DNA of 64,000 bases from Archivesica marissinica (taxonomy: Eukaryota > Mollusca > Bivalvia > Venerida > Vesicomyidae), in contig CM026390.1 in assembly GCA_014843695.1 (NCBI GenBank), positions 52,294,121 to 52,358,120 of the forward strand, given 5' to 3'. Position 1 is the first letter of the stretch. Every line of letters starts with the position of its first letter. The translations under genes and the position numbers were made by a program. Below the pieces are notes generated by a model. That model made no database searches. It was not told the origin of the DNA and saw nothing but the letters and a program-made list of their open reading frames with translations. This document shows positions 1-10,900 of this stretch, in pieces.

Positions 1-154
1 TCTCTTGCACCCTCTATTATATATGACATTGTTCTTTTAATCTTAAACTCCAACTAGTTCACATATTCTATGTTCTATACATTCACATTATATTCATCAA
101 GTACTACAAGTTTCTTCAAAATTGAATCTCTGTTTGCTCTAAAAAAAATTAATT

Positions 155-362
155 TAAGTTTATTTAACGTTGCTACCAGTTGCCCATTTGAGCAACGGGC
201 AGTTTACTTAACAACACCTTTCCTGGGTTAACTAGTACTTGGTCAAGTTGGTGCACCAACATCTGTAAGAAACTGCCAACTTTTTCATATAAAGAGACAC
301 GGTCTGAGCGGGGCTCCAACCTGTGACCATCAGTGATGTACAAGTCAACGACAGTGACCACA
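155..362 (-). mobile_element. SINE family C copy (tRNA-derived, partial)
   Basis: Read on the minus strand this has the tRNA-like end with GGTTGGAGCCCCGCTC as a degraded B box, then the body with AGTTTCTTACAGA and the AAAGGTGTTGTTAAGTAAAC segment. The same body recurs at 57428-57692 and 62742-62988, where the tRNA-like head is more complete (GTCGAGTGGTTAAG A-box region). The A-box end is lost here. The open frame over this element is not a gene. Confidence 0.6.
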
Positions 363-1020
363 CAGAGGCAGTCTAATACAACATTACCAGTCTTCTAGTC
401 CACACTCATAATTTCTTCTAAGGGGGACAATACAAACAACAGAAGTCAAAACAACTATGCACAGTATTCTCTCCCTTATTTCATTTAAGGAAAGACAACT
501 TGTACATAACAAATACTGTTTTGTTATGATCATTATCTCCCTTACATTGCATATCTATGACATTAACTAAATTAAAGTAAATATCTATATTTTAGAATGA
601 TAAGATTACACCATTACACTAATGATGAAGAGTATAAGATATATTAATAATATGAATCCTGCAAATCTCAATGTAGACAATTTCCAACAATATGCAATAG
701 CTTAGGATATAAAGAGCGAACATAATAGTAGATTACAGTTAAACCTGTGTTAGTGGTCACCTCTATTAAGCAGCCAACCTGTATTAAGCAGCCAGTTTCC
801 AGATTCCCAATATCTTATTTTAATATACATTTGTCATATGACAGGTTTGACTGAACATATATTACCACTAGACCTTAAATTGACCTGCAAGTGCAACCTT
901 GAACTTGAAATGACTGGATTGGAATCTCGAAATGGTGCACAATTTTAAATCCCTTCAATGGCTTAGGATATAAATAAAGGAAACAATAGTGGTGCATAAA
1001 TAACAACTAGAAATTTGATC
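363..1020. other. AT-rich intergenic or intronic DNA
   Basis: No coding signal. A short tandem-like duplication at about 742-805 (TATTAAGCAGCCA twice) belongs to a dispersed repeat type hinted at again near 58890. Confidence 0.4.
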
Positions 1021-1478
1021 TGCAAGTGAGTGAGTGAGTGAGTGAGTGAGTGAGTGAGTGAGTGAGTGAGTGAGTGAGTGAGTGAGTGAGTGAGTGAGTG
1101 AGTGAGTGAGTGAGTGAGTGAGTCAGTGAGTCAGTGAGTCAGTGAGTCAGTGAGTCAGTGAGTCAGTCAGTCAGGAGTCAGTCAGTCAGTCAGTCAGTCA
1201 GTCAGTCAGTCAGTCAGTCAGTCAGTCAGTCAGTCAGTCAGTCAGTCAGTCAGTCAGTCAGTCAGTCAGTCAGTCAGTCAGTCAGTCAGTCTCAGTCAGT
1301 CAGTCATGTCAGTCAGTCAGTCAGTCAGTCAGTCAGTCAGTCAGTCAGTCAGTCAGTCAGTCAGTCAGTCAGTCAGTCAGTCAGTCAGTCAGTCAGTCAG
1401 TCAGTCAGTCAGTCAGTCAGTCAGTCAGTCAGTCAGTCAGTCAGTCAGTCAGTCAGTCAGTCAGTCAGTCAGTCAGTA
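1021..1478. repeat. Tetranucleotide array (GTGA)n to (GTCA)n
   Basis: Starts as pure GTGA repeats (about 1023-1122), passes through a zone where GTGA and GTCA alternate (about 1123-1165), and becomes pure GTCA to the end, with small interruptions near 1173, 1290 and 1306. The internal transition records one base substitution spreading through the array. All-serine/glutamine/valine open frames over it are artefacts. Confidence 0.97.
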
Positions 1479-1483
1479 TTTGG

Positions 1484-1530
1484 TTTAACGGCGCATCAGC
1501 ACAGTTCAGGCTATATCGTGCTGGGTTAAG
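1484..1530. mobile_element. Dispersed-repeat fragment
   Basis: The segment reading GCGCATCAGCACAGTTCAGG then CTATATCG matches the short piece at 57440-57485 (TGCATCAGCACCATTTCGGG then CTATATCG) that sits at the distal end of SINE family C. It borders the tetranucleotide array directly. Confidence 0.45.
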
Positions 1531-1869
1531 TATATTGTATACAAGATAGTTAAAAATATATGTAGATAACATACTGTATGTAGTAAAATTGTATTGAAGA
1601 ATGGTCAATTGCAACAAAAATTGTTCAAGTGAACAGATGGATTCTGCACCTGATCTCAATGTGGCAAAAGTCCCACAAGTTTCATGAGAAATAGAGTATA
1701 TAGAGTTTCATGAGTATAGAAGACATAGACCAGACAAAATGTTAATGACATAAGGATAGTTCTCACAAACAGGCAGTTCAGGGTCTACCCCATTATTCTC
1801 TTAGTTGTGTAGCTAGCATTTCTATAACAACAGAAGAGCTAATCATGACCGTTATGTTAGTCTAGTGCT

Positions 1870-2180
1870 CCTATTTTAGTGTAATCATATTTTATTGCTT
1901 ACATACATATAATACATATAATACATATAATACATATAATACATATAATACATATAATACATATAATACATATAATACATATAATACATATAATACATAT
2001 AATACATATAATACATATAATACATATAATACATATAATATGTATACATATAATACATATAATACATATAATACATATAATACATATAATACAAGACGTA
2101 ACAATTTCAAGAAAGGCAAATGGGTCGGGCCACACATTCTAGCAACATTAGTTACGGCCCTTCCCGTAACTGTTCTCCTT
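1870..2180. mobile_element. Dispersed element K, copy with internal 9-bp array
   Basis: The left flank (CATATTTTATTGC) and right flank (CAAATGGGTCGGGCCACA, then CAACATTAG and CGGCCC) match a copy without an array at 41210-41340. The interior here is taken over by a (AATACATAT)n tract at about 1902-2092, about 20 units with one interruption at 2039-2046. Confidence 0.75.
1902..2092. repeat. 9-bp tandem array
   Basis: Unit AATACATAT repeated about 20 times, nearly perfect, with one disturbance (ATGTATAC) at 2039-2046. It lies wholly inside dispersed element K, so it is an expansion within a mobile or dispersed sequence. Confidence 0.96.
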
Positions 2181-2205
2181 GCCATCTAAGTACCTATTTG
2201 TTTGT

Positions 2206-2457
2206 TTGTTTAAACTTTATTTATTTTTACAACGATTGCGAAGCAAGTTTTAACAACATATATTAATCACTCTCGTTGGTGCGGATGAAAGCGTATATGT
2301 GGTCATTCGTGTGGGAGGAAACCGGAGTACCTGGAGAAAACCCACCTGTCTGATCTGGCGACCACCGTACCATCTTACATACTTCCTGGTCCGAGTATCG
2401 AACCCGGGTTGCCTTGGCGAGAAGCGAGCGTGCTAACCACTACGCTAATCGGACAAC
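2206..2457 (-). mobile_element. SINE family A copy (tRNA-derived)
   Basis: On the minus strand it begins TTGTCCGATTAGCGTAGTGG (A box) followed by a B box GGGTTCGATACTC, a body containing CGGTTTCCTCCCACACGAAT, and a tail ending TAAATAAAGTTTA. Two more full copies lie at 13897-14149 (minus) and 52346-52594 (plus). The Pol III promoter boxes mark this as tRNA-derived. Confidence 0.88.
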
Positions 2458-2459
2458 CA

Positions 2460-3300
2460 CTGTTTGTTTGTTTGTACACATGGACAGACATACAATGTAG
2501 GCTATTCCTATATTTCCTCATTCAGCTCTGCTAAAGTCCGAATACCTGACCATGGGTTTCTAAACTAAACCATTTGTAAAGAATATGTTCTGGACGAATG
2601 GGAATTTATGCGATAAGAATTACTGCTATGTATTCGTATTATAGGTATTAAAATTGTCCAATTGTTTTCAGGTAACTAGTTCCAAGCTTTCGCTGGTGTG
2701 TGCATAGAAATACAGACTTGAGCTGGAATCCAGAAATGGCCAGGTCAATCTATTTACGTAGTTTTTTCACCAATAATTAGTTCCCATGTGATTCACGGAT
2801 ATTCCAGCAGGGATGTGGTATATACTATTATGTTGGACAGGGTTTCATGTTATTGTCACCAAGTTTGCATTTAATTACTAAAGTATGCACTTTATAATTT
2901 ATATACATTCACTCAATACTCTATCCGAGTGTGTATTATGCAGAGTATTTCAATCGTCCTACTACATATTTTTATATGTAATAGTTTTTCTTGTTAAATT
3001 TGATTTCACCTTACCATCTGACTATGATCACCTTTAACTTACCCTGCCATCATTCAAACATCCTTTTATCTATGTTTTTGCAAATCTTCCCAATATAAAC
3101 ATTGTAGAAGCATGAACATTTTTTAGGCTCAGCTGGAAATGCTATAATATATAGTATTTTGGCAGGTAATGCAGCTGTTAAAATTGATATGACTCGGATT
3201 TGTAAGTGTTGTGTATCATTCTCTAAGATCGAGTGAACCATGTAATCACTCACCTCCCCGCCCAGATTATCATCTTCAACATGATGCACACATTTATTTG
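2460..3300. other. Gene-free AT-rich stretch
   Basis: No exon, array or recognisable element found on either strand. Open frames here are short and lack splice context. Confidence 0.4.
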
Positions 3301-3452
3301 TCGTGCCAGGTACCAAAACAATTCCGATTTATTTGTTGTGCCAGGTACCAAAACAATTCCGATTTATTTGTTGTACCAAAACAATTCCGATTTATTTGTT
3401 GTGCCAGGTACCAAAACAATTCCGATTTATTTGTTGTGCCAGGTACCAAAAC
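3298..3452. repeat. 35-bp minisatellite, ~4.5 units
   Basis: Unit contains ACCAAAACAATTCCGATTTA and a GTGCCAGGT segment. One unit lacks the GTGCCAGGT piece (near 3372), showing an internal deletion. The last copy drifts into unique sequence about 120 bp before a SINE. Confidence 0.92.
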
Positions 3453-3565
3453 GACTTTTAATTTCGCAGTAAGATACAAGTATGAGGTATGGACTCAAGA
3501 CTGTCACACCTGCTGGAAATGTGGTAATCCACATCCAATCCTCCAAAAAATAGGCGATGGAGTTT

Positions 3566-3808
3566 TAGTTTATACAAATTTATTTTAAGTCAATTGCGAA
3601 ACAAGTTCTTACAACCTAATTAATCACTCTCGATACCTCATTCCTGATGGAATCCATCGCCACGAGGGAGAGAGAAGAGGTAATGTGAAAATTTTAAATG
3701 CCTTGCCTAAGGGCACAATCGTAATGGCTTCAGCGGGGCTCAAATTCCGGGCCTTTCGTACCTGGAGCGAACGCGCTACCACTGCGCCATCACGACTTCC
3801 TGCGATGG
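3566..3808 (-). mobile_element. SINE family B copy (tRNA-derived)
   Basis: Minus-strand element with A-box-like TGGCGCAGTGGTAGCGCG, B-box-like GAATTTGAGCCCC, a body with GATTGTGCCCTTAGGCAAGG and GATGGATTCCATCAGGAATG, and a tail AATAAATTTGTATAAAC. Same family as 16814-17045, 40706-40934 and partial copies near 58 and 60 kb. Confidence 0.88.
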
Positions 3809-4159
3809 AGTACTACAAAGCACTACGCATCCCATTCTCTTTACGGTGCTTCACATTCATTTGCCTCCAAACAACAGATAGTGTGTGTTTTTGCGGTTAA
3901 TTATCGGCGCTACCGGTTGCCCATATTAGCGACGCCTCCAAGAACAGTTGTCAAGATACGTAGTATTATAACAATGCAAAACTTCGACGTTTCAAAGACA
4001 TTTACCATTCATGTTGAGCAAGAAGGCTCATTTGGATGGGCTATAGGATGAAAATGAGGTTTTGAGCTAGTATGTGACATATATAGTTACCCCAAAACAT
4101 TGGAGCAAATATGTTGCAGATGGACAGACGTACAAATGAACGTACCCAAAATTGGGTAT

Positions 4160-4405
4160 TTAACCCATTGAACACCATATAACTGACATGGACTGGTGCA
4201 TGATATTTTTAGACCAATAAATTAATAAGAAAAATTACATTTGGACCAGTTCATTTATCATAATGAGTAATTTTGTGTAAAAAATAGTAATATTACTGGC
4301 AAAAAGTGCAGATCATGATGAGACAGCTCGTCACGAGCTGACTCATCTGGATATACACTTTTTGTTGTAAGCCTATTTAGAGGTCTATGGTGTTGAAATG
4401 GTTAC
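4160..4405 (+). mobile_element. TTAA MITE family M1, copy 1
   Basis: Begins TTAACCCATTGAACACC and ends GGTGTTGAAATGGTTAC, so terminal inverted repeats next to TTAA (right TTAA mutated to TTAC). A central imperfect palindrome surrounds AGCTCGTCACGAGCT. Compared with the other copies both arms of the palindrome carry matching changes (CGGCTCG to CAGCTCG and CGAGCCG to CGAGCTG). The TTAA target and CCC start suggest piggyBac-type mobilisation; no transposase is present. Confidence 0.85.
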
Positions 4406-4992
4406 GGCCGATTTTTCTCATTAGCCACGTAAAATGAATTTATAGCCACATGTGACATAACACCGAGATCATTAGACAGTACAACTATTGTTCAGTAAGT
4501 ACCATGATACGGTTGTGGAAGGACGACGACCGGACAAAAACGTGTAAACTATGTATCCTTCGGCATGCTGGGGGATATAAGTAATTCAACTGACCAGTAC
4601 TTCAATCATACTTAAATGCACTTAAAATATCCAAACTTCAGTAACAATGCAAGTAATTTCAGCAATTGGACAGTAATACTTGCATAGCCCGAAACCTAAC
4701 AACTTATATGCAACTGGACTCTAAACGAAAATCCCCTTCAACAATACACTATTCAGATTTAAAGTGTAATATTTGTACTGGTCAAGTGACATAGAATCTA
4801 TGCAATTTAGTAAATGCATGTCCTGGTGAAGAACGAAATACAAATGAAGAAAGTATCAGCCTAGTTATCTGCAGTCTCCATGTCATTTCTTAACGATACA
4901 ATGTCGAGACTGAGTGGTCTAGGTAGCTCACATACTTACACAAACATGGGACCTAATATGACAGATTGACCCAAGAAATTTGGTAGGTGTAA
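4406..4992. other. Gene-free stretch
   Basis: AT-rich, no array or exon signals seen. Confidence 0.35.
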
Positions 4993-5232
4993 TTAACCCT
5001 TTCCTTCATAGAGATTTAGATTAATATACTGTTATATCTCCATGCAAACGACAGCCATTTAGCTATCATGCAGTGGACAAGTAGTCGCCATATCTATCCC
5101 ACCTCCATAGATATTACTGAGACTACATGAGATTCTGGCCTTTATTATGAGCATTGGTTTGGCTACTACATTGTCAATGTATGTCGTATTGGTAATGGCG
5201 TCAAGAGGTGCTTCGATGAGGGAAAGGGTTAA
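4993..5232 (+). mobile_element. TTAA MITE family M4, copy 1
   Basis: Starts TTAACCCTTTCCTTCATAG and ends CGATGAGGGAAAGGGTTAA, giving inverted ends next to TTAA. A second, shorter copy sits at about 61098-61294. The right-hand part of this copy is the seed of the following 85-bp array. Confidence 0.82.
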
Positions 5233-5575
5233 TGAACATTGGTTTGGCTATTACATTGTCAATGTATGTCGTATTGGTAATGGCGTCAAGAGGTGCTTCT
5301 ATGAGGGAAAGGGTTAATGAACATTGGTTTGGCTATTACATTGTCAATGTATGTCGTATTGGTAATGGCGTCAAGAGGTGCTTCGATGAGGGAAAGGGTT
5401 AATGAACATTGGTTTGGCTATTACATTGTCAATGTATGTCGTATTGGTAATGGCGTCAAGAGGTGCTTCTATGAGGGAAAGGGTTAATGAACATTGGTTT
5501 GGCTATTACATTGTCAATGTATGTCGTATTGGTAATGGCGTCAAGAGGTGCTTCTATGAGGGTAGTAGAAGTATT
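5150..5575. repeat. 85-bp tandem array made of a MITE end
   Basis: Five units with an 85-bp period (starts near 5150, 5235, 5320, 5405, 5490). Each contains ACATTGTCAATGTATGTCGT and GGCGTCAAGAGGTGCTTC, and all but the last end in GAGGGAAAGGGTTAA, the right terminus of MITE M4. The unit is therefore the last third of the MITE plus a few flanking bases. The final unit breaks off before the terminus. Confidence 0.92.
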
Positions 5576-6058
5576 TTCTCTCACAATATCACCTTGGTCG
5601 AGGTCATTGCCCTGGTGTTTCATAATTATCAAGTTTAATGAAAGTTGGATTTTCAGAGGAAATATTATTTAACAGTGTTTCTCTTAATTTCACCTAGTGA
5701 CCTAGTTTTTTATGGAAAAACCTTATTTGAGCAAATATGTTAATGATCTTCACCAGTAGCTTCAGATCAAGTATAAATTTGGACAATTTCTCTTAGAGAT
5801 CTAGTTAAAATGCATTTCTATAAGTCAAACGTGTGACCTAGTCCTATTGCAAATTGGCCTAGTTTAACAAACTTGGAAGTGTTATACCCTAGAGTTTCAG
5901 AAAATATGTTGACCAAATTGTTGAGGAACGATCACGAACTTACTGTCAGCTGAAGGGTGATCACATTGAGAACAAGGAAGGGAGCTAACATAGAGGAATA
6001 CGAGTCTCCCTATACAGTGTGTGTAGTAGTAACTCTCAAGGTTTGTGCTGCGATCTCG
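5576..6058. other. Dispersed-repeat-like DNA
   Basis: Contains phrases such as CACCTAGTGACCTAG and TGTGACCTAGTCC repeated in a diverged, irregular way at 5690-5860, which looks like an old dispersed repeat. No coding evidence. Confidence 0.35.
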
Positions 6059-6059
6059 G

Positions 6060-7188
6060 AAAGTATACCCATCATCTGCATAAACATACATGTCCTGCAA
6101 TGTTCTAGCCATCATCTGCAGAAACATACAAGTCCTGCAATGTTCTAGCCATCATCTGCATAAACATACATGTCCTGCAATGTTCTAGCCATCATCTGCA
6201 GAAATATACATGTCCTGCAATGTTCTAGCCATCATCTGCATAAACATACATGTCCTGCAATGTTCTAGCCATCATCTGCATAAACATACATGTCCTGCAA
6301 TGTTCTAGCCATCATCTGCATAAACATACATGTCCTGCAATGTTCTAGCCATCATCTGCATAAACATACATGTCCTGCAATGTTCTAGCCATCATCTGCA
6401 TAAACATACATGTCCTGCAATGTTCTAGCCATCATCTGCATAAACATACATGTCCTGCAATGTTCTAGCCATCATCTGCATAAACATACATGTCCTGCAA
6501 TGTTCTAGCCATCATCTGCATAAACATACATGTCCTGCAATGTTCTAGCCATCATCTGCATAAACATACATGTCCTGCAATGTTCTAGCCATCATCTGCA
6601 TAAACATACATGTCCTGCAATGTTCTAGCCATCATCTGCATAAACATACATGTCCTGCAATGTTCTAGCCATCATCTGCAGAAACATACAAGACCTGCAA
6701 TGTTCTAGCCATCATCTGCAGAAACATACAAGTCCTGCAATGTTCTAGCCATCATCTGCAGAAACATACAAGTCCTGCAATGTTCTAGCCATCATCTGCA
6801 GAAACATACAAGTCCTGCAATGTTCTAGCCATCATCTGCATAAACATACATGTCCTGCAATGTTCTAGCCATCATCTGCATAAACATACAAGTCCTGCAA
6901 TGTTCTAGTCATCATCTGCAGAAACATACAAGTCCTGCAATGTTCTAGCCATCATCTGCAGAAACATACAAGTCCTGCAATGTTCTAGCCATCATCTGCA
7001 TAAACATACATGTCCTGCAATGTTCTAGCCATCATCTGCAGAAACATACAAGTCCTGCAATGTTCTAGCCATCATCTGCAGAAACATACAAGTCCTGCAA
7101 TGTTCTAGCCATCATCTGCAGAAACATACAAGTCCTGCAATGTTCTAGCCATCATCTGCATAAACATACATGTCCTGCAATGTTCTAG
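6060..7188. repeat. 40-bp minisatellite, ~28 units
   Basis: Exact 40-bp period (three units per 120 bases). Core TCCTGCAATGTTCTAGCCAT. Two main linked variants exist, CATAAACATACATG and CAGAAACATACAAG, differing at two sites about ten bases apart. They lie in blocks: about eleven consecutive T/T units in 6240-6670, then G/A units in 6680-6840, then a mixture. Confidence 0.97.
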
Positions 7189-7189
7189 C

Positions 7190-7597
7190 TTCTAAAGCAA
7201 CAGATAAACCTATCCATAACATTACATAAAATAAAGATAACACAAGGCCATATATGCCTTAAGGCAGTCATCAGCATATACATCAATACTAGACATCTGC
7301 CCACATTTGAATATTTAGATCAATCCAAGATAATTATATATTAATTGACAGTAATTGTTATACATTAAATTCAAAGATGAGACTAATGTCTCTACAATTA
7401 GTACTACAACTTGTCAATCTGTCAATGGAATATAATTTATTGACTCTTCCTCAGCCTTATGATACATATATACAAACCCACCCAGCTCCATACCGTTGCT
7501 AGATCGACCGGGGGGGGGGGTAACACACACAGTCACAAAAACAAAATACAGCAAATGAATGTCGATGAACAAAGGTGGCTCACCCTCGTGAATATCT
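7190..7597. other. AT-rich stretch with poly-G tract
   Basis: Gene-free. Contains a run of ten G at 7511-7520, flanked by GACC and TAACACACACAG. Confidence 0.4.
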
Positions 7598-7838
7598 TTA
7601 ACCCTTTCAACACCACAGACCTCTAAATAGGCTTACAAAAAGTATAGATCCAGATGAGCCGGCTCGTGACGAGCCGTCTCATCAGGATCTACACTTTTTG
7701 CCAGTGATATGACTATTTTTAGACATAATTACCCATTTTGATAAATGAACTTGTCCAAATGTGATTTTCTGATTCATTTATTGGTTTATGAATATCATGG
7801 ACCAGTCCATGTGAGTTACTTGGTGTTGAATGGGTTAA
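7598..7838 (-). mobile_element. TTAA MITE family M1, copy 2
   Basis: Intact TTAA at both ends, with TTAACCCTTTCAACACCAC at the left and GGTGTTGAATGGGTTAA at the right. The central palindrome GGCTCGTGACGAGCC is complete. About 241 bp, the typical length of the family. The ORF inside it is not conserved in other copies. Confidence 0.9.
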
Positions 7839-7989
7839 TCGTGGCAATATCTTCACTTGGCCTATATATTGTGTTTCCTCATGCTATCATTACATACCTA
7901 CATGTATATTATAATTATCTCTATAATGTACACTGTCATTTTGCTCAATGTGGTATATAAATATTGTTGTTTACAGATTCCATAAGAAA

Positions 7990-10900
7990 CCAGAAAGCCA
8001 TGATGACATTTAGGGTGGCTCCACTGAAACAGTGGACAATAATGACATTTAGCATGGCTCCCCTGAATAGTGGGAAATGATGACATTTAGCATGACTCCA
8101 CTGAATAGTGGGCAATGATGACATTTAGGGTGGCTCCACTGAAACAGTGGGCAATGATGATATTTAGGGTGGCTCCACTGAATAGTGGGCAATGATGACA
8201 TTTAGGGTGGCTCCACTGAAACAGTGGGCAATGATGACATTTAGGGTGGCTCCCCTGAAACAGTGGACAATGATGACATTTAGCATGGCTCCACTGAAAC
8301 AGTTGACAATGATGACATTTAGGGTGGCTCCCCTGAAACAGTGGACAATGATGACATTTAGGGTGGCTCCACTGAATAGTGGGCAATGGTGACATTTAGC
8401 ATGGCTCCACTGAAACAGTGGACAATGATGACATTGAGCATGGCTCCACTGAAACAGTGGACAATGATGACATTTAGCATGGATCCACTGAATAGTGGAC
8501 AATGATGACATTTAGCATGGCTCCACTGAATAGTGGACAATAATGACATTTAGCATGGCTCCACTGAATAGTGGACAATAATGACATTTAGCATGGCTCC
8601 ACTGAATAGTGGACAATAATGACATTTAGCATGGCTCCACTGAAACAGTGGACAATGATGACATTTAGCATGGCTCCACTGAAACAGTGGACAATGATGA
8701 CATTTAGCATGGATCCACTGAATAGTGGACAATGATGACATTTAGCATGGCTCCCCTGAAACAGTGGACACTGATGACATTTAGGGTGGCTCCCCCAAAA
8801 CAGTAGACAATGATGACATTTAGCATGGCTCCCCTGACACAGTGGACAATGATGATATTTAGGGTGGCTCCACTGAATAGTGGACAATGATGACATTGAG
8901 CATGGCTCCACTGAAACAGTGGACAATGATGACATTTAGCATGGCTCCACTGAAACAGTGGACAATGATGACATTTAGCATGGATCCACTGAATAGTGGA
9001 CAATGATGACATTTAGCATGGCTCCCCTGAAACAGTGGACAATGATGACATTTAGGTTGGCTCCACTGAAACAGTGGACACTGATGACATTTAGAGTGGC
9101 TCCACTGAAACAGTGGACACTGATGACATTTAGGGTGGCTCCCCCAAAACAGTAGACAATGATGACATTTAGCATGGCTCCCCTGAAACAGTGGACAATG
9201 ATGATATTTAGGGTGGCTCCACTGAATAGTGGACAATGATGACATTTAGGCTGGCTCCCCTGAAATAGTGGACAATGATGACATTTAGGGTGGCTCCCCT
9301 GAAACAGTGGCCAATGATGATATTTAGGGTGGCTCCACTGAAACAGTGGACAATGATGACATTTAGCATGGCTACCCTGAAACAGTGGACAATGATGACA
9401 TTTAGGGTGGCTCCCCTGAAACAGTGGCCAATGATGATATTTAGGGTGGCTCCACTGAAACAGTGGGCAATGATGACATTTAGAGTGACTCTACTGAAAC
9501 AGTGGACAATGATGACATTTAGGGTGGCTCCCCCGAAACAGTAGACAATGATGACATTTAGCATGGCTCCCCTGAAACAGTGGACAATGATGATATTTAG
9601 GGTGGCTCCACTGAATAGTGGACAATGATGACATTTAGGGTGGCTCCCCTGAAACAGTGGCCAATGATGATATTTAGGGTGGCTCCACTGAAACAGTGGG
9701 CAATGATGACATTTAGAGTGACTCTACTGAAACAGTGGGCAATGATGACATTTAGGGTGGCTCCCCTGAAACAGCAGACAATGATGACATTTAGGGTGGC
9801 TCCCCCGAAACAGTAGACAATGATGACATTTAGGGTGGCTCCCCTGAAACAGCAGACAATGATGACATTTAGCATGGCTCCACCGAAACAGTGGACAATG
9901 ATGACATTTAGCATGGCTCCACTGAAAATGGAAAATGATGATATTTAGGGTGGCTCCACTGAAACAGTGGACAATGATGACATTTAGGGTGGCTCCACTG
10001 AAACAGTGGACAATGATGACATTTAGGGTGGCTCCCCTGAAACAGCAGACAATGATGACATTTAGCATGGCTCCACTGAAACAGTGGACAATGATGACAT
10101 TTAGCATGGCTACCCTGAAACAGTGGACAATGATGACATTTAGGGTGGCTCCCCTGAAACAGCAGACAATGATGACATTTAGCATGGCTCCACTGAAACA
10201 GTGGACAATGATGACATTTAGGGTGGCTCCACTGAAACAGTGGACAATGATGACACTTAGCATGGCTCCCCTGAAACAGTGAACAATGATGACATTTAGG
10301 GTGGCTCCCCTGAAACAGCAGACAATGATGACATTTAGGGTGGCTCCCCCGAAACAGTAGACAATGATGACATTTAGGGTGGCTCCCCTGAAACAGCAGA
10401 CAATGATGACATTTAGCATGGCTCCACCGAAACAGTGGACAATGATGACATTTAGCATGGCTCCACTGAAAATGGAAAATGATGATATTTAGGGTGGCTC
10501 CACTGAAACAGTGGACAATGATGACATTTAGGGTGGCTCCACTGAAACAGTGGACAATGATGACATTTAGGGTGGCTCCCCTGAAACAGCAGACAATGAT
10601 GACATTTAGCATGGCTCCACTGAAACAGTGGACAATGATGACATTTAGCATGGCTACCCTGAAACAGTGGACAATGATGACATTTAGGGTGGCTCCCCTG
10701 AAACAGCAGACAATGATGACATTTAGCATGGCTCCACTGAAACAGTGGACAATGATGACATTTAGGGTGGCTCCACTGAAACAGTGGACAATGATGACAC
10801 TTAGCATGGCTCCCCTGAAACAGTGAACAATGATGACATTTAGGGTGGCTCCCCTGAAACAGTGGACAATGATGACATTTAGGGTGGCTCCACTGAAACA

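Noticed and set aside
3480..3588. Cysteine-containing open stretch (QDCHTCWKCGNPHP) after the 35-bp array
   Set aside because: Short, without splice borders I trust, and it runs into a SINE; likely chance.
6060..7188. CRISPR-like regular repeats
   Set aside because: Units are contiguous, without unique spacers, in eukaryotic DNA. The same applies to all other arrays here.
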